Assembly (NCBI GenBank): GCA_947502145.1
Contig: CANMYO010000002.1
Span: forward strand, 248,001 to 312,000
From: an uncultured Paracoccaceae bacterium
GTDB taxonomy: Bacteria; Pseudomonadota; Alphaproteobacteria; Rhodobacterales; Rhodobacteraceae
Direction of reading: 5' to 3'
DNA length: 64,000 nt
The notes under the pieces were generated by a model. That model searched no databases and was not told where the DNA came from. It saw only the letters and a list, made by a program, of their open reading frames with translations. Positions 56,219-64,000 of the stretch are shown in pieces. The first letter of the stretch is position 1, and every line of letters starts with the position of its first letter. The translations under genes and the position numbers were made by a program.

Positions 56219-57091
56219 ATGACAACGCATCAGCATATCACGGCCGACAACCTGCCCTTGGCACAACTGTCGAAATCCATCGACAGCCACAAGTTCATGC
56301 ATGGCCATGTGCTGGTGCTGTCAGGCGGTGTGGGGCGCGGCGGTGCGGCCCGGCTTGCCGCACGTGGCGCCTTGCGCATCGGGGCCGGGGTGGTGACGCT
56401 CGGCTGCCCACCGGCGGCCCTGTTGGAAAACGCAATCGCACTTGATGCGGTGATGACCCGCAGCATAAAAGATGCCGAGGCCCTGCAGGCCTGCCTTGCC
56501 GACCCCCGGCTCAACGCAGTTTGCATTGGCCCGGCCTTTGGTACTGGCCCGCGCGAGGCGGCGCTGCTTGCAGCGGCCTTGCAAGACCGTGCCATGGTGC
56601 TTGACGCGGATGCGCTCACCCTGCTGGCGGCTGACCCGGATCTTATGTCGGGGCTGCATGACACCTGCATCCTCACGCCACACGCGGGCGAGTTTGCCCG
56701 CCTGTTTCCCGACATTGCAGCGCGCCGCGCAGCCGTCGCAGGCGAGGGTGATGCGCTGGCCAAGGCGGCCGCCGCGCGGGCCGCTGCGGAACGGGCTGGC
56801 GCGGTGGTGCTGTTGAAAGGTGCTGACACCGTGATCGCCACGCCAGATGGGCAGGTTGCCATTCATGCCGCTGCGGGTGCAATGGCGGCCCCCTGGCTTG
56901 CCACGGCTGGTGCAGGCGATGTGCTATCAGGTTTTATCGCAGGCTTGTTGGGGCGGGGATTGGCGCCCTTTGCAGCGGCCAAGGCCGGCGCATGGCTCCA
57001 TGCGGAATGTGCCCGCCAGTTTGGTCCCGGTCTGATTGCGGAGGATTTGCCGGACATGCTGCCGCGCGTCCTGCGTGGTCTTGGGCTTTGA
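56219..57091 (+). CDS. ADP/ATP-dependent NAD(P)H-hydrate dehydratase (YjeF C-domain)
   Basis: The 290-residue protein is a ribokinase-like dehydratase that repairs S-NAD(P)HX. Typical blocks are HKFMHGHVLVLSGG near the start, LDADALTLLA, LTPHAGEFARLFP and the C-terminal TAGAGDVLSGFIAGLL. A weak site AGGA overlaps the previous stop, seven bases before the ATG. The frame is the same as that of the epimerase. Confidence 0.87.
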   Translation: MTTHQHITADNLPLAQLSKSIDSHKFMHGHVLVLSGGVGRGGAARLAARGALRIGAGVVTLGCPPAALLENAIALDAVMTRSIKDAEALQACLADPRLNAVCIGPAFGTGPREAALLAAALQDRAMVLDADALTLLAADPDLMSGLHDTCILTPHAGEFARLFPDIAARRAAVAGEGDALAKAAAARAAAERAGAVVLLKGADTVIATPDGQVAIHAAAGAMAAPWLATAGAGDVLSGFIAGLLGRGLAPFAAAKAGAWLHAECARQFGPGLIAEDLPDMLPRVLRGLGL

Positions 57092-57177
57092 GCGAATCAA
57101 AAGAGGCGCGCATTGCCGCACACCCCTTCTGGCTGACGAGAGCGTTCGTGTAGCGAGGGCCCTCGGTGCTGATAAGA

Positions 57178-57645
57178 TTAGACCGCGGCGGAGGCGATCT
57201 CCATGCCGTCAGCATAAAGGATGTGCTGGCGATCGAAGGTCAGCGTAAAGATTTTCATCTCGCGCATGTCCTGTTCCGCAAGGTATTCACCGTCGACCAG
57301 GCGTGCTGCCTCAACCAGTGCGGCAGGGGCCCCGAACAGGGCCTCGGCGCGCCAGTCGCGAATATGTAATTGCGTGGCCGGCGTGACCATCATGTCGCGA
57401 TCGGGGCGGGTGTGACCCAGTGACCCGGCCTTGATGCGAATAGGGTGAATTTTCAGTGTTTCCACAGTGATTTCGCGCAGAATGGCCATGCCACTGTCGC
57501 GGGTGATAACCCGGTCGCCGACCGTCAGATGCTCAACTGGCATTTCTCCGTCAAGGGTCATGATGGATGTCCCGGCACAGAGGCCGGCAGGTGTCGTTGA
57601 TACCGTCGGCGCAGCGGTGCTGCGCTCTTTCATTCCCAGTTGCAT
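57178..57645 (-). CDS. Short Hint domain-containing protein
   Basis: The 155-residue protein is nearly a bare Hint module: Cys23 in GLCAGTSIMTLDG, then VEHLTVGDRVITRDSG (37-52) and an end TLTFDRQHILYADG. Where other Hint proteins have SPQHR it reads TPATQ (88-92), so the usual His is missing and self-cleavage may be lost. It is nearly without extra domains. ATG 57633 is an alternative start. Confidence 0.8.
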   Translation of the reverse strand: MQLGMKERSTAAPTVSTTPAGLCAGTSIMTLDGEMPVEHLTVGDRVITRDSGMAILREITVETLKIHPIRIKAGSLGHTRPDRDMMVTPATQLHIRDWRAEALFGAPAALVEAARLVDGEYLAEQDMREMKIFTLTFDRQHILYADGMEIASAAV

Positions 57646-57787
57646 GGCGTGTTTCCCGCTCTTGCTGATTTCTGCCTCGATTTATTAAGAAAAGATTATG
57701 GCAGAAAGTGGCCGATGTCTTGCTTATTCTAAGATGCTTTTTGCACTCGCATCCGACTGTGACCTTTGTTAGACAGCGCACCAAACC

Positions 57788-57813
57788 GGGGGCAGGGATT
57801 CACTGCCCCCTTT
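57788..57813 (+). terminator. Hairpin just upstream of tRNA-Leu
   Basis: GGGGGCAG (57788-57795) and CTGCCCCC (57803-57810) pair perfectly around a seven-base loop, followed by TTT. It lies five bases before the tRNA. No plus-strand gene ends nearby, so an attenuator or a leader structure is as likely as a terminator. Confidence 0.45.
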
Positions 57814-57818
57814 CATAT

Positions 57819-57903
57819 GCGGGTGTGGCGGAATTGGTAGACGCACCAGATTTAGGTTCTGGCGCCGCAAGGCGTGGGGGTTCAAGTCCCTTCACCCGCA
57901 CCA
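57819..57903 (+). tRNA. tRNA-Leu (anticodon UAG)
   Basis: The acceptor stem pairs GCGGGTG with CACCCGC, followed by discriminator A and an encoded CCA. The anticodon arm CCAGA-TTTAGGT-TCTGG carries TAG. A long variable arm and TTCAAGTCC in the T loop fit a class II leucine tRNA of 85 bases. tig follows 25 bases later. Confidence 0.95.
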
Positions 57904-57928
57904 GAGTTTGTAAGAAGAAGGACTTCTC

Positions 57929-59260
57929 ATGCAGGTCAAAGAGACCCTGAACGACGGCCTGAAGCGTGGCTATGAAATCACCGTCACGGCGGCTGAACTG
58001 GATGCAACCGTCGAAGGCAAGCTGAAAGAGGCGCAGCCCGAGGTCGAGATGAAGGGCTTTCGCAAGGGCAAGGTCCCGATGGCATTGCTGCGCAAGCAGT
58101 TCGGCCAGCGCCTGATGGGCGAAGCGATGCAGGAAAGCATTGATGGCGCGATGAACGAACATCTTCAGTCGTCCGGCGACCGTCCAGCGGCGCAGCCCGA
58201 AATGAAAATGTCCAACGAAGACTGGAAAGAGGGCGACGACGTTGTTGTGGATGTCACCTACGAACGTCTTCCCGAAGTTCCCGAAACGGATTTCAGCAAG
58301 ATCAAGCTTGAGCGTCTGGTCGTCAAAGCGGACGACGCGGCTGTGGAAGAGGCGCTCAAGAACCTGGCCGAAAGCCCGCAGGCTGTGGCCTATGAGCCCA
58401 AGAAGACCCAGGCCAAGAAAGACGATCAGGTCCTGATCGACTTTGTCGGCAAGATTGATGGTGAAGCCTTCGACGGCGGCACCGCCGAAGATTATCCGCT
58501 GGTGCTGGGCTCGAACTCTTTCATCCCCGGGTTCGAAGACGGCCTGCTGAAGGTCAAGGCCGGAGAAGAGAAAGACGTCGAAGTGTCCTTCCCCGATGAT
58601 TATCAGGCGGAACACCTGGCCGGCAAAAAGGCCGTGTTCAGCGTTACAGTCAAAGAAGTCCGCGCCCCCAAGGCGCCAGAGATGGATGACGAGCTGGCCA
58701 AGAAGTTTGGCGCCGAAGGCCTCGACGATCTCAAGGGCCAGATCCGTGAGCGGCTGGAAGCGGAATACACCGGCGCGTCACGTGCGATCACCAAGCGGTC
58801 TCTGCTGGACGCGCTGGACAAGGCCGTGTCCTTTGACTTGCCTGCATCCCTTGTCGAGGCTGAGGCGAACCAGATCGCCCACCAGCTGTGGCACGAAGAC
58901 AACCCGGACGTACAGGGCCACGACCACCCCGAGATCGAAGCCACTGACGAACACAAGTCGCTGGCGGAACGCCGGGTCAAACTTGGCCTTCTTCTGGCCG
59001 ACATTGGCGAAAAAGCCGAAGTCAAAGTGTCTGACGCGGAAATGACGCAGGCCATCATGAACCAGGCGCGCCAGTACCCCGGTCAGGAAAAGGAATTCTT
59101 TGAATTCGTGCAGCAGAACGCACAGTTCCGCCAGCAGCTGCAGGCCCCGATGTTCGAAGACAAGGTTGTTGACCACATCTTTGAACAGGCTGCCGTCAAA
59201 GAAAAAGACGTCAGCAAGGAGGAACTCCAGAAGGCTGTCGAGGCGCTGGAAGACGAATAG
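57929..59260 (+). CDS. tig: Trigger factor
   Basis: Trigger factor, 443 residues, is the ribosome-bound chaperone. The ribosome-binding loop is [17 protein letters not shown]. The PPIase domain contains [19 protein letters not shown] (about 165-185), and the helical C-terminal arms follow. It ends in a terminator at 59285. Confidence 0.96.
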   Translation: MQVKETLNDGLKRGYEITVTAAELDATVEGKLKEAQPEVEMKGFRKGKVPMALLRKQFGQRLMGEAMQESIDGAMNEHLQSSGDRPAAQPEMKMSNEDWKEGDDVVVDVTYERLPEVPETDFSKIKLERLVVKADDAAVEEALKNLAESPQAVAYEPKKTQAKKDDQVLIDFVGKIDGEAFDGGTAEDYPLVLGSNSFIPGFEDGLLKVKAGEEKDVEVSFPDDYQAEHLAGKKAVFSVTVKEVRAPKAPEMDDELAKKFGAEGLDDLKGQIRERLEAEYTGASRAITKRSLLDALDKAVSFDLPASLVEAEANQIAHQLWHEDNPDVQGHDHPEIEATDEHKSLAERRVKLGLLLADIGEKAEVKVSDAEMTQAIMNQARQYPGQEKEFFEFVQQNAQFRQQLQAPMFEDKVVDHIFEQAAVKEKDVSKEELQKAVEALEDE

Positions 59261-59284
59261 ACCTACATCGGTCCAGATGTATTG

Positions 59285-59311
59285 AAGGGCGCCCGTTGCG
59301 GCGCCCTTTTT
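59285..59311 (+). terminator. Intrinsic terminator of tig
   Basis: AAGGGCGCC (59285-59293) and GGCGCCCTT (59300-59308) pair perfectly around a six-base loop, with a T run to 59311. Confidence 0.88.
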
Positions 59312-59409
59312 CATCATTACCCCGCTTTTTGGCAAAAGGGCCGCTTTTTCGTTTCTTTTTGACCCAAGTCGCCGCCTAGACTTGGCTTGCAAAAAGGAAG
59401 GAAGAAGTT

Positions 59410-59880
59410 GTGTTCAAGATATTTGTTATGGCAGCCATCGCAACCGTTGGCTTTTCAGGCGCGGCGGTCGCATGCCCGGATTTCACCCTAAGTGGGCCGG
59501 GCGCAGACCTCTCTGGGTCGCAAATGCGCGGCGGAGTCTCTTATCGTGTTCAGGCAGGCGGCGACTCTTATGTCTGGGATTGCCCCAATGTGCAGCCCGG
59601 CACCGATCGCGGTGCGGGCTATTTCACCTCTCGGCCGGATTTCACATTCTCGCTCAGCGGCATGGGCGGGCGACGGCTTGCCGTCAGCGTTGTCAGCCAA
59701 TGTGACGCGGCATTGTTGATCAATACCGCTTCGGCGAACTGGTATTACGATGACGATGACAATGGCAACTATGATCCCAAGATCACGCTGACGCGCCCCG
59801 CGGACGGTTATCTTGATGTCTGGATCGGCACCTATGACGGTGCGGTCTGTGATGCGGTGCTGACGCTACAGACCTACTGA
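59410..59880 (+). CDS. Hypothetical secreted protein
   Basis: The 156-residue protein has a signal peptide (about 1-21) and starts at GTG 59410 after a GAAGGAAG site. The mature part has several glycines and four cysteines, with YYDDDDNGNYDP and WIGTYDGAVCDAVLTL, a beta-rich pattern. I do not know its function; related unnamed proteins occur in marine Rhodobacterales. It converges on the cyclic phosphodiesterase gene. Confidence 0.68.
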   Translation: MFKIFVMAAIATVGFSGAAVACPDFTLSGPGADLSGSQMRGGVSYRVQAGGDSYVWDCPNVQPGTDRGAGYFTSRPDFTFSLSGMGGRRLAVSVVSQCDAALLINTASANWYYDDDDNGNYDPKITLTRPADGYLDVWIGTYDGAVCDAVLTLQTY

Positions 59881-59887
59881 TCTGAAA

Positions 59888-59913
59888 AGGGCCGCGCGCT
59901 ACGGCGCGGCCCT
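59888..59913. terminator. Bidirectional terminator
   Basis: AGGGCCGCGC (59888-59897) and GCGCGGCCCT (59904-59913) pair perfectly. On the minus strand four T follow, so it best serves the phosphodiesterase gene; on the plus strand the T run is poor. Confidence 0.75.
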
Positions 59914-59919
59914 GTTCCG

Positions 59920-61878
59920 TCACCACGCCATGCGGAACTGCGCGAAACCAGCGTCATTGGTGCCTGCCGGTTCCATCTTTACCCCGTCGACGCTATCGGC
60001 ATAGGCCTCCGCCGCCGGACCGGTTTCAAACATGACCGTGGTGTCCTGCAACGGGACAAACGACCAGTTGCTGTCGGCTTTCGGGCTCACCGTGCCCTGA
60101 TCCACGATATAGCGCACGATCACGTCGCGATTGGTGTCCGGACCTTCAAAGATGATCGTTGAACCGTCAGCACCGGGGAAACTGCCGCCGCCAGAGGCGC
60201 GATAGTTATTGGTGGCGATGATGAACTCCTGCTCAGGATCAATCGGTTCGCCGTCAAAGCGCAGATCAACAATCCGGTTGGTGTCCGCATTGATCACTTC
60301 ACCGTCGCGATTGTACTTCATCGGCTGGGTCAGATCGATCTGATAGGTCACCCCGTCAATCACATCAAAGTTGTAGCTGGGGAAGTCGGGGTTCAACAGC
60401 ACGGCGTCGTTGGCGCCGGCATCAACCTGATTGAACATTCCCGCCGACCGTTCCAGCCAATCCTTGACCTCTGCGCCGGTGACTTTCACCGCGCGCACGG
60501 TGTTGGGATAGAGGTAAAGATCGGCCACGTTCTTGATCGCCACATCCCCGGCAGGCACGTCGGTAAAGTACTCAGGCCCGCCGCGACCACCAGCCTTGAA
60601 CGGGGCCGCCGCCGACAGGATCGGCAGCCCTTCATATTCGGTGCCCACCATCTGTTCGCGGATATACCAGGTCTGCGCGTTTGACACGATCTGCACAGAA
60701 GGATCATCCGCAACCAGTGCAAAATAGCTGTGCAGCGCTGCATCGGTCTTGCCAACAGCGGTGCGGACATAGGTCAGGGTAGCATCATGCACATCCTGCA
60801 CTGAATCGAGCACTGGCTGATAGCTTTCCACCAGGGGCGTGATGCTACGATCTTCGTTGCGTTTGGAAATGGGTCGCGCCTCTGCGGTATGGCTCAACAC
60901 GCGCCAGCCATTTCCGTCCCGCTCCAGCAGCAGATCGACCAGCCCCATGTGGCTGCCCCAGAATCCGCCCATGACGCCCGGCTTGCCGCCGATTGTGCCC
61001 GCGGCGGTGTCGACACCGGCCCAGTCGTCATAGTTGGACGACGGAAAGACAAGGTGGCTGTGACCGGTCAGGATGGCGTCAATACCATCAACGCCCGCCA
61101 ATGGGATGGCGGCATTTTCCATGCCGTCCTCTTCTGCAGCGGCCCCGATTCCGGAGTGGCACAGCGCCACGATCAGATCGGCACCCTGTTCCTTGATCTG
61201 CGGCACATAGGCGCGGGCGGTGGCGACAATATCGCGGGCCTGCACATTGCCTTCCAGGTGCTTGCGATCCCAGTTCATGATCTGCGGCGGCACAAAACCG
61301 ATCAACCCGATCTTGATCGGATGTGTATCGCCATTGCCGTCCGTCAGCTCACGCTCAAGAATGGCATAGGGCGGTACAAGGGTCGTATCCTCGGTCGGCG
61401 TGGCGCCCATTTCCTTGACTACGTTGGCAGACACCACGGGGAAGGCGGCACCGGAGACCGACTTCATCAGGAAGGAAACCCCATAGTTGAATTCGTGATT
61501 GCCCAAGGTTGATGCATCAAAGCCAAGCGCGTTCATCGCGGTGATGACGGGGTGCATGTCACCCTCTTTCATGCCGCGCTCATAGGCGATGTAATCCCCC
61601 ATCGGATTGCCTTGCAAGAAATCACCATTGTCCAGCAGCAATGAATTTGTGGATTCCGCGCGGACCTCTTGGATAATGGATGCCGTCCTGGCCAGACCAA
61701 CCGTATCAACCGGTTTGTCAGCGTAATAATCGTAAGGAAAAACATGGACATGCAGGTCCGTGGTTTCCATCAGGCGCAAATGCGCCTGGTTGCCCGCTGC
61801 AGAGGCTGAAAATGGATGCAGCGCAATAAGACCGGCAGAGCCGGCAATGAAATGGCGGCGGTTAATGCGAAGCGTCAT
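59920..61878 (-). CDS. cpdB: 2',3'-cyclic-nucleotide 2'-phosphodiesterase/3'-nucleotidase
   Basis: The 652-residue periplasmic enzyme breaks down 2',3'-cyclic nucleotides and 3'-nucleotides to recover nucleosides and phosphate. A Tat signal NRRHFIAG (6-13) leads it. Metallophosphatase motifs are [28 protein letters not shown] and GHSHLVFP; the 5'-nucleotidase C-terminal domain follows. Confidence 0.92.
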   Translation of the reverse strand: MTLRINRRHFIAGSAGLIALHPFSASAAGNQAHLRLMETTDLHVHVFPYDYYADKPVDTVGLARTASIIQEVRAESTNSLLLDNGDFLQGNPMGDYIAYERGMKEGDMHPVITAMNALGFDASTLGNHEFNYGVSFLMKSVSGAAFPVVSANVVKEMGATPTEDTTLVPPYAILERELTDGNGDTHPIKIGLIGFVPPQIMNWDRKHLEGNVQARDIVATARAYVPQIKEQGADLIVALCHSGIGAAAEEDGMENAAIPLAGVDGIDAILTGHSHLVFPSSNYDDWAGVDTAAGTIGGKPGVMGGFWGSHMGLVDLLLERDGNGWRVLSHTAEARPISKRNEDRSITPLVESYQPVLDSVQDVHDATLTYVRTAVGKTDAALHSYFALVADDPSVQIVSNAQTWYIREQMVGTEYEGLPILSAAAPFKAGGRGGPEYFTDVPAGDVAIKNVADLYLYPNTVRAVKVTGAEVKDWLERSAGMFNQVDAGANDAVLLNPDFPSYNFDVIDGVTYQIDLTQPMKYNRDGEVINADTNRIVDLRFDGEPIDPEQEFIIATNNYRASGGGSFPGADGSTIIFEGPDTNRDVIVRYIVDQGTVSPKADSNWSFVPLQDTTVMFETGPAAEAYADSVDGVKMEPAGTNDAGFAQFRMAW

Positions 61879-62038
61879 GGAAAATCCCCCTGGGTCTGAT
61901 GGCTGGTGATGGTCTGGCGGAACATTGTAACAGTTCGATCACGGCAACATGCCAGACAGAGAAAGGCTAACGCCAGTCAATCACGCTGTCGACTCTCGAT
62001 CAGGCCCGCGCGGGGGGCCACGTAACGTAAAGTCAGGG

Positions 62039-62488
62039 TCAGACCTGTGTCGGGGGTGGTACAGTCTTGAACGCGCGGGTGACTGCCTGCGTCGCCGACA
62101 TTGCGCCATTGGCGGCGTCAAACCGGCGCAGGGCCGCATTGTGCAGCCGGCGAATGTAAACGGTGTCAGCCGTGCGCAACCCGGGGATCATCGCCTCAAG
62201 CGCGTCGCGCACCGCATTGGAGCGGGCAATCTGGCGACAGATATCCGTTTCGAGTGGGTGACCAGAGGGGCGCATCGGCAGATAGGCGGCCAGGGCATTG
62301 TAAATGCTCAAAAGGTCATGATCCGCGCCCAACTGCCTGCGACCGCGCATGATCCAGTCGCGCAACACGTCATGCTGTTTTTCGGGATCGCCCGAGGCGT
62401 CCAGATAGGCGGTCAAGGTGTTGCGCGTCATGGCTGCAACTGCAACGCAATCCTGATCCGGAACGGGGGTGTTTCTGTCGTGAAGCAT
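62039..62488 (-). CDS. Hypothetical helical protein
   Basis: The 149-residue protein is soluble and helical, with TLTAYLDASGDPEKQHDVLRD-like text in its first third and RRLHNAALRRFDAANGAM near the end. No family is recognised, and no signal or membrane segment is seen. A terminator of the ribosomal protein operon lies just upstream. Confidence rests on its length, codon usage like its neighbours and lack of a better frame. Confidence 0.55.
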   Translation of the reverse strand: MLHDRNTPVPDQDCVAVAAMTRNTLTAYLDASGDPEKQHDVLRDWIMRGRRQLGADHDLLSIYNALAAYLPMRPSGHPLETDICRQIARSNAVRDALEAMIPGLRTADTVYIRRLHNAALRRFDAANGAMSATQAVTRAFKTVPPPTQV

Positions 62489-62545
62489 GGCAGTCCTGCA
62501 AGTCTTGGGCTGCCCATTGCCTAAGTGCCCATCTGGGCAAGAAAA

Positions 62546-62572
62546 TGGCCGCGTCCTGACAGAACGCGGCCA
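62546..62572 (-). terminator. Intrinsic terminator of rpsF-rpsR-rplI
   Basis: TGGCCGCGT (62546-62554) and ACGCGGCCA (62564-62572) pair perfectly around a nine-base loop. On the minus strand TTTT follows. It lies 24 bases past the rplI stop. Confidence 0.85.
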
Positions 62573-62596
62573 CTTTTAGATACATTGTTGAAGAGT

Positions 62597-63226
62597 TTAC
62601 TCTTCTTCGCTGGTCTCTGTGGCAACCTCTTCACCGGCCGGGGCGACATCAAGACCGTCCTCGTCCAGCTGCGCAGCGCCGATGTCGTCAAAGAGCTCCT
62701 GAATTTCGAATTCAGCAGCGGCTTCTTCTTCAGCGGCGAGTTCCTGAATGGATTTGCCTGCGGCCTGCAATTCGGCCTCTTCGGCAGAACGCGCGACGTT
62801 CAGCGAGATGCTGACCGTCACTTCAGGATGCAGGTTGACCTCAAGCTGATGCAGACCAAGTTCCTTGATCGGGCCAGTCAGAATGATCTGACCTTTGTCG
62901 ACGGTGAAACCTTCGGCAGTTGCCGCCTCGGCTGCATCACGCGGCGTGACAGAACCGTAAAGCGACCCTGCATCCGACGCAGAGCGAATCACAATGAACT
63001 GCTGACCGTCCAGCTTTTCACCAAGGCTCTCTGCCTCTTTGCGGGTTTCAAGATTGCGCGCTTCAAGCTGTGCTTTCTCTGCTTCGAAACGGGCCATGTT
63101 GGCTTCGTTTACGCGCAGGGCCTTGCCCTGTGGCAGCAGGAAGTTACGTGCGTAGCCTTCTTTGACAGAAACGACTTCGCCCATCTGACCCAGCTTGGCC
63201 ACACGTTCCAGAAGGATGATATCCAT
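62597..63226 (-). CDS. rplI: 50S ribosomal protein L9
   Basis: L9, 209 residues, binds 23S rRNA near the L1 stalk. The N-domain is typical ([20 protein letters not shown], then [13 protein letters not shown]). A long acidic tail after ~150 (EEEAAAEFE to the end) makes it longer than the E. coli protein, as is usual for Alphaproteobacteria. Confidence 0.96.
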   Translation of the reverse strand: MDIILLERVAKLGQMGEVVSVKEGYARNFLLPQGKALRVNEANMARFEAEKAQLEARNLETRKEAESLGEKLDGQQFIVIRSASDAGSLYGSVTPRDAAEAATAEGFTVDKGQIILTGPIKELGLHQLEVNLHPEVTVSISLNVARSAEEAELQAAGKSIQELAAEEEAAAEFEIQELFDDIGAAQLDEDGLDVAPAGEEVATETSEEE

Positions 63227-63238
63227 GGGGTTTGCTCC

Positions 63239-63466
63239 TTACTTCACAGCGTAGGGCAGCAGGGCAAGGAACCGGGCACGCTTGATCGCCTGGGCGAGCT
63301 TGCGCTGGTTCTTGGCACCAACAGCGGTGATACGGGCTGGGACAATCTTGCCGCGCTCAGAGATGTAGCGCTGCAGCAGACGTGTGTCCTTGTAGTCGAT
63401 CGTCGGGGCGTTGTCGCCCTCAAACGGATCGGACTTACGACGGCGGAAAAATGGTTTAGTAGCCAT
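63239..63466 (-). CDS. rpsR: 30S ribosomal protein S18
   Basis: S18, 75 residues, pairs with S6 on the small subunit platform. Typical blocks are [26 protein letters not shown] and [19 protein letters not shown]. It lies between rpsF and rplI in the usual order. Confidence 0.97.
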   Translation of the reverse strand: MATKPFFRRRKSDPFEGDNAPTIDYKDTRLLQRYISERGKIVPARITAVGAKNQRKLAQAIKRARFLALLPYAVK

Positions 63467-63492
63467 GACTTATGGTCCTTTCCTGATCTAAC

Positions 63493-63846
63493 TTAGCGAC
63501 GCTCGCGACGGCTGTCGCGTTCGTCACGTTTCTGCATCTGGATGCTGGGGCCTTCGTCATGTGCGTCGACCTTGATGGTCAGAATACGCATCACGTCATC
63601 ATGCAGGCGCATCAGGCGTTCCATTTCCTGAACCGCAGGTGCAGGTGCATCGGACCGCAAATAGGCATAGTGGCCCTTGCGGTTCTTGTTGATCTTGTAG
63701 GCCATCGTCTTGACACCCCAGTACTCGTTGTCAACGACCTTACCGCCGTTGTCCGCGAGGACGGTTGAGAAGTGTTCGATGAGGCTTTCAGCTTGCGTGT
63801 TGGACAGGTCCTGACGCGCAATCATAACATGCTCATAAAGCGGCAT
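63493..63846 (-). CDS. rpsF: 30S ribosomal protein S6
   Basis: S6, 117 residues, begins MPLYEHVMIARQDLS and carries EYWGVKTMAYKINKNRKGHY and a charged C-terminal tail. It leads the rpsF-rpsR-rplI operon. The 154 bases to the right edge hold no gene that I can support. Confidence 0.97.
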   Translation of the reverse strand: MPLYEHVMIARQDLSNTQAESLIEHFSTVLADNGGKVVDNEYWGVKTMAYKINKNRKGHYAYLRSDAPAPAVQEMERLMRLHDDVMRILTIKVDAHDEGPSIQMQKRDERDSRRERR

Positions 63847-64000
63847 GTGCGTTCCTTTTCATATCTCAGCGCATTTCATAGGGCAGGGCGATTATCCTTC
63901 CGCACCATACCCACGAGAGACTGCGCAGTTCATAGCTGTCGCGGAAGGTTGCGCGCTTATACAGCCATCTGCCTGTAACGCAAGGCCCGGATCGCTGCTC

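Noticed and set aside
63847-64000. A gene at the right edge
   Set aside because: No frame with a supported start and family signal was found. The stretch is likely the rpsF leader and a promoter region.

Overview
The window is a GC-rich, tightly packed stretch of what looks like a chromosome from an alphaproteobacterium of the order Rhodobacterales, most likely the marine Roseobacter group. This rests on a dddP gene for DMSP cleavage, heterotetrameric sarcosine oxidase (soxBDAG), two Hint-domain proteins, an acyl-homoserine-lactone quorum-sensing locus, and gene neighbourhoods such as ccmI-ruvX-DUF1289 and yajC-secD-secF-ccmABCDG. No genus is claimed. I found no insertion sequence, phage, CRISPR array or rRNA operon. 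No gap between genes exceeds about 300 bases.

Layout. 1-4.2 kb: a Hint protein cut by the window edge, a divergent SDR enzyme coupled to an AlkC-like DNA glycosylase, and an orphan ABC ATPase. 3.9-5.8 kb (minus): ccmI-ruvX-DUF1289. 6-11.7 kb: a sarcosine oxidase operon carrying an extra small membrane-protein gene. 11.7-18 kb: sodB, a LOG-type phosphoribohydrolase, a LysM protein, an Atm1-type ABC exporter and a Bcr/CflA exporter. 17.8-22.7 kb (minus): an RND efflux pair. 23-26.5 kb: yfgM-like, bamB and der in the order seen in many Proteobacteria. 26.5-29.4 kb (minus): a TspO-like membrane protein, serS and a trypsin-like protease. 29.5-35.5 kb: a protein secretion and cytochrome c maturation block. 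35.5-41 kb: small regulators and stress-type proteins, aconitase and a DUF1223 protein.

41-46.3 kb is the most distinctive part. A minus-strand run holds an autoinducer-binding protein without a DNA-binding domain, a FliG-like protein, a cobalt-type nitrile hydratase whose beta subunit is encoded as two overlapping genes, and an LpxL-like acyltransferase. Opposite it run luxR and luxI. The luxI ribosome binding site lies inside a perfect hairpin.

46-53.4 kb: a PLP decarboxylase, purB, an alpha/beta hydrolase-OsmC fusion, dddP and several small unknowns. 53.5-57.1 kb: glnA and glnB, facing an NAD(P)HX repair pair split by a single in-frame stop across a palindrome-rich spacer. 57.2-64 kb: a second Hint protein, tRNA-Leu(UAG), tig, a Tat-exported cyclic nucleotide phosphodiesterase, and rpsF-rpsR-rplI.

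Together the genes cover methylated amine and DMSP use, nitrogen assimilation, cytochrome c assembly, envelope biogenesis, efflux and cell-cell signalling. Functional names come from reading motifs and gene order. No database search was possible.
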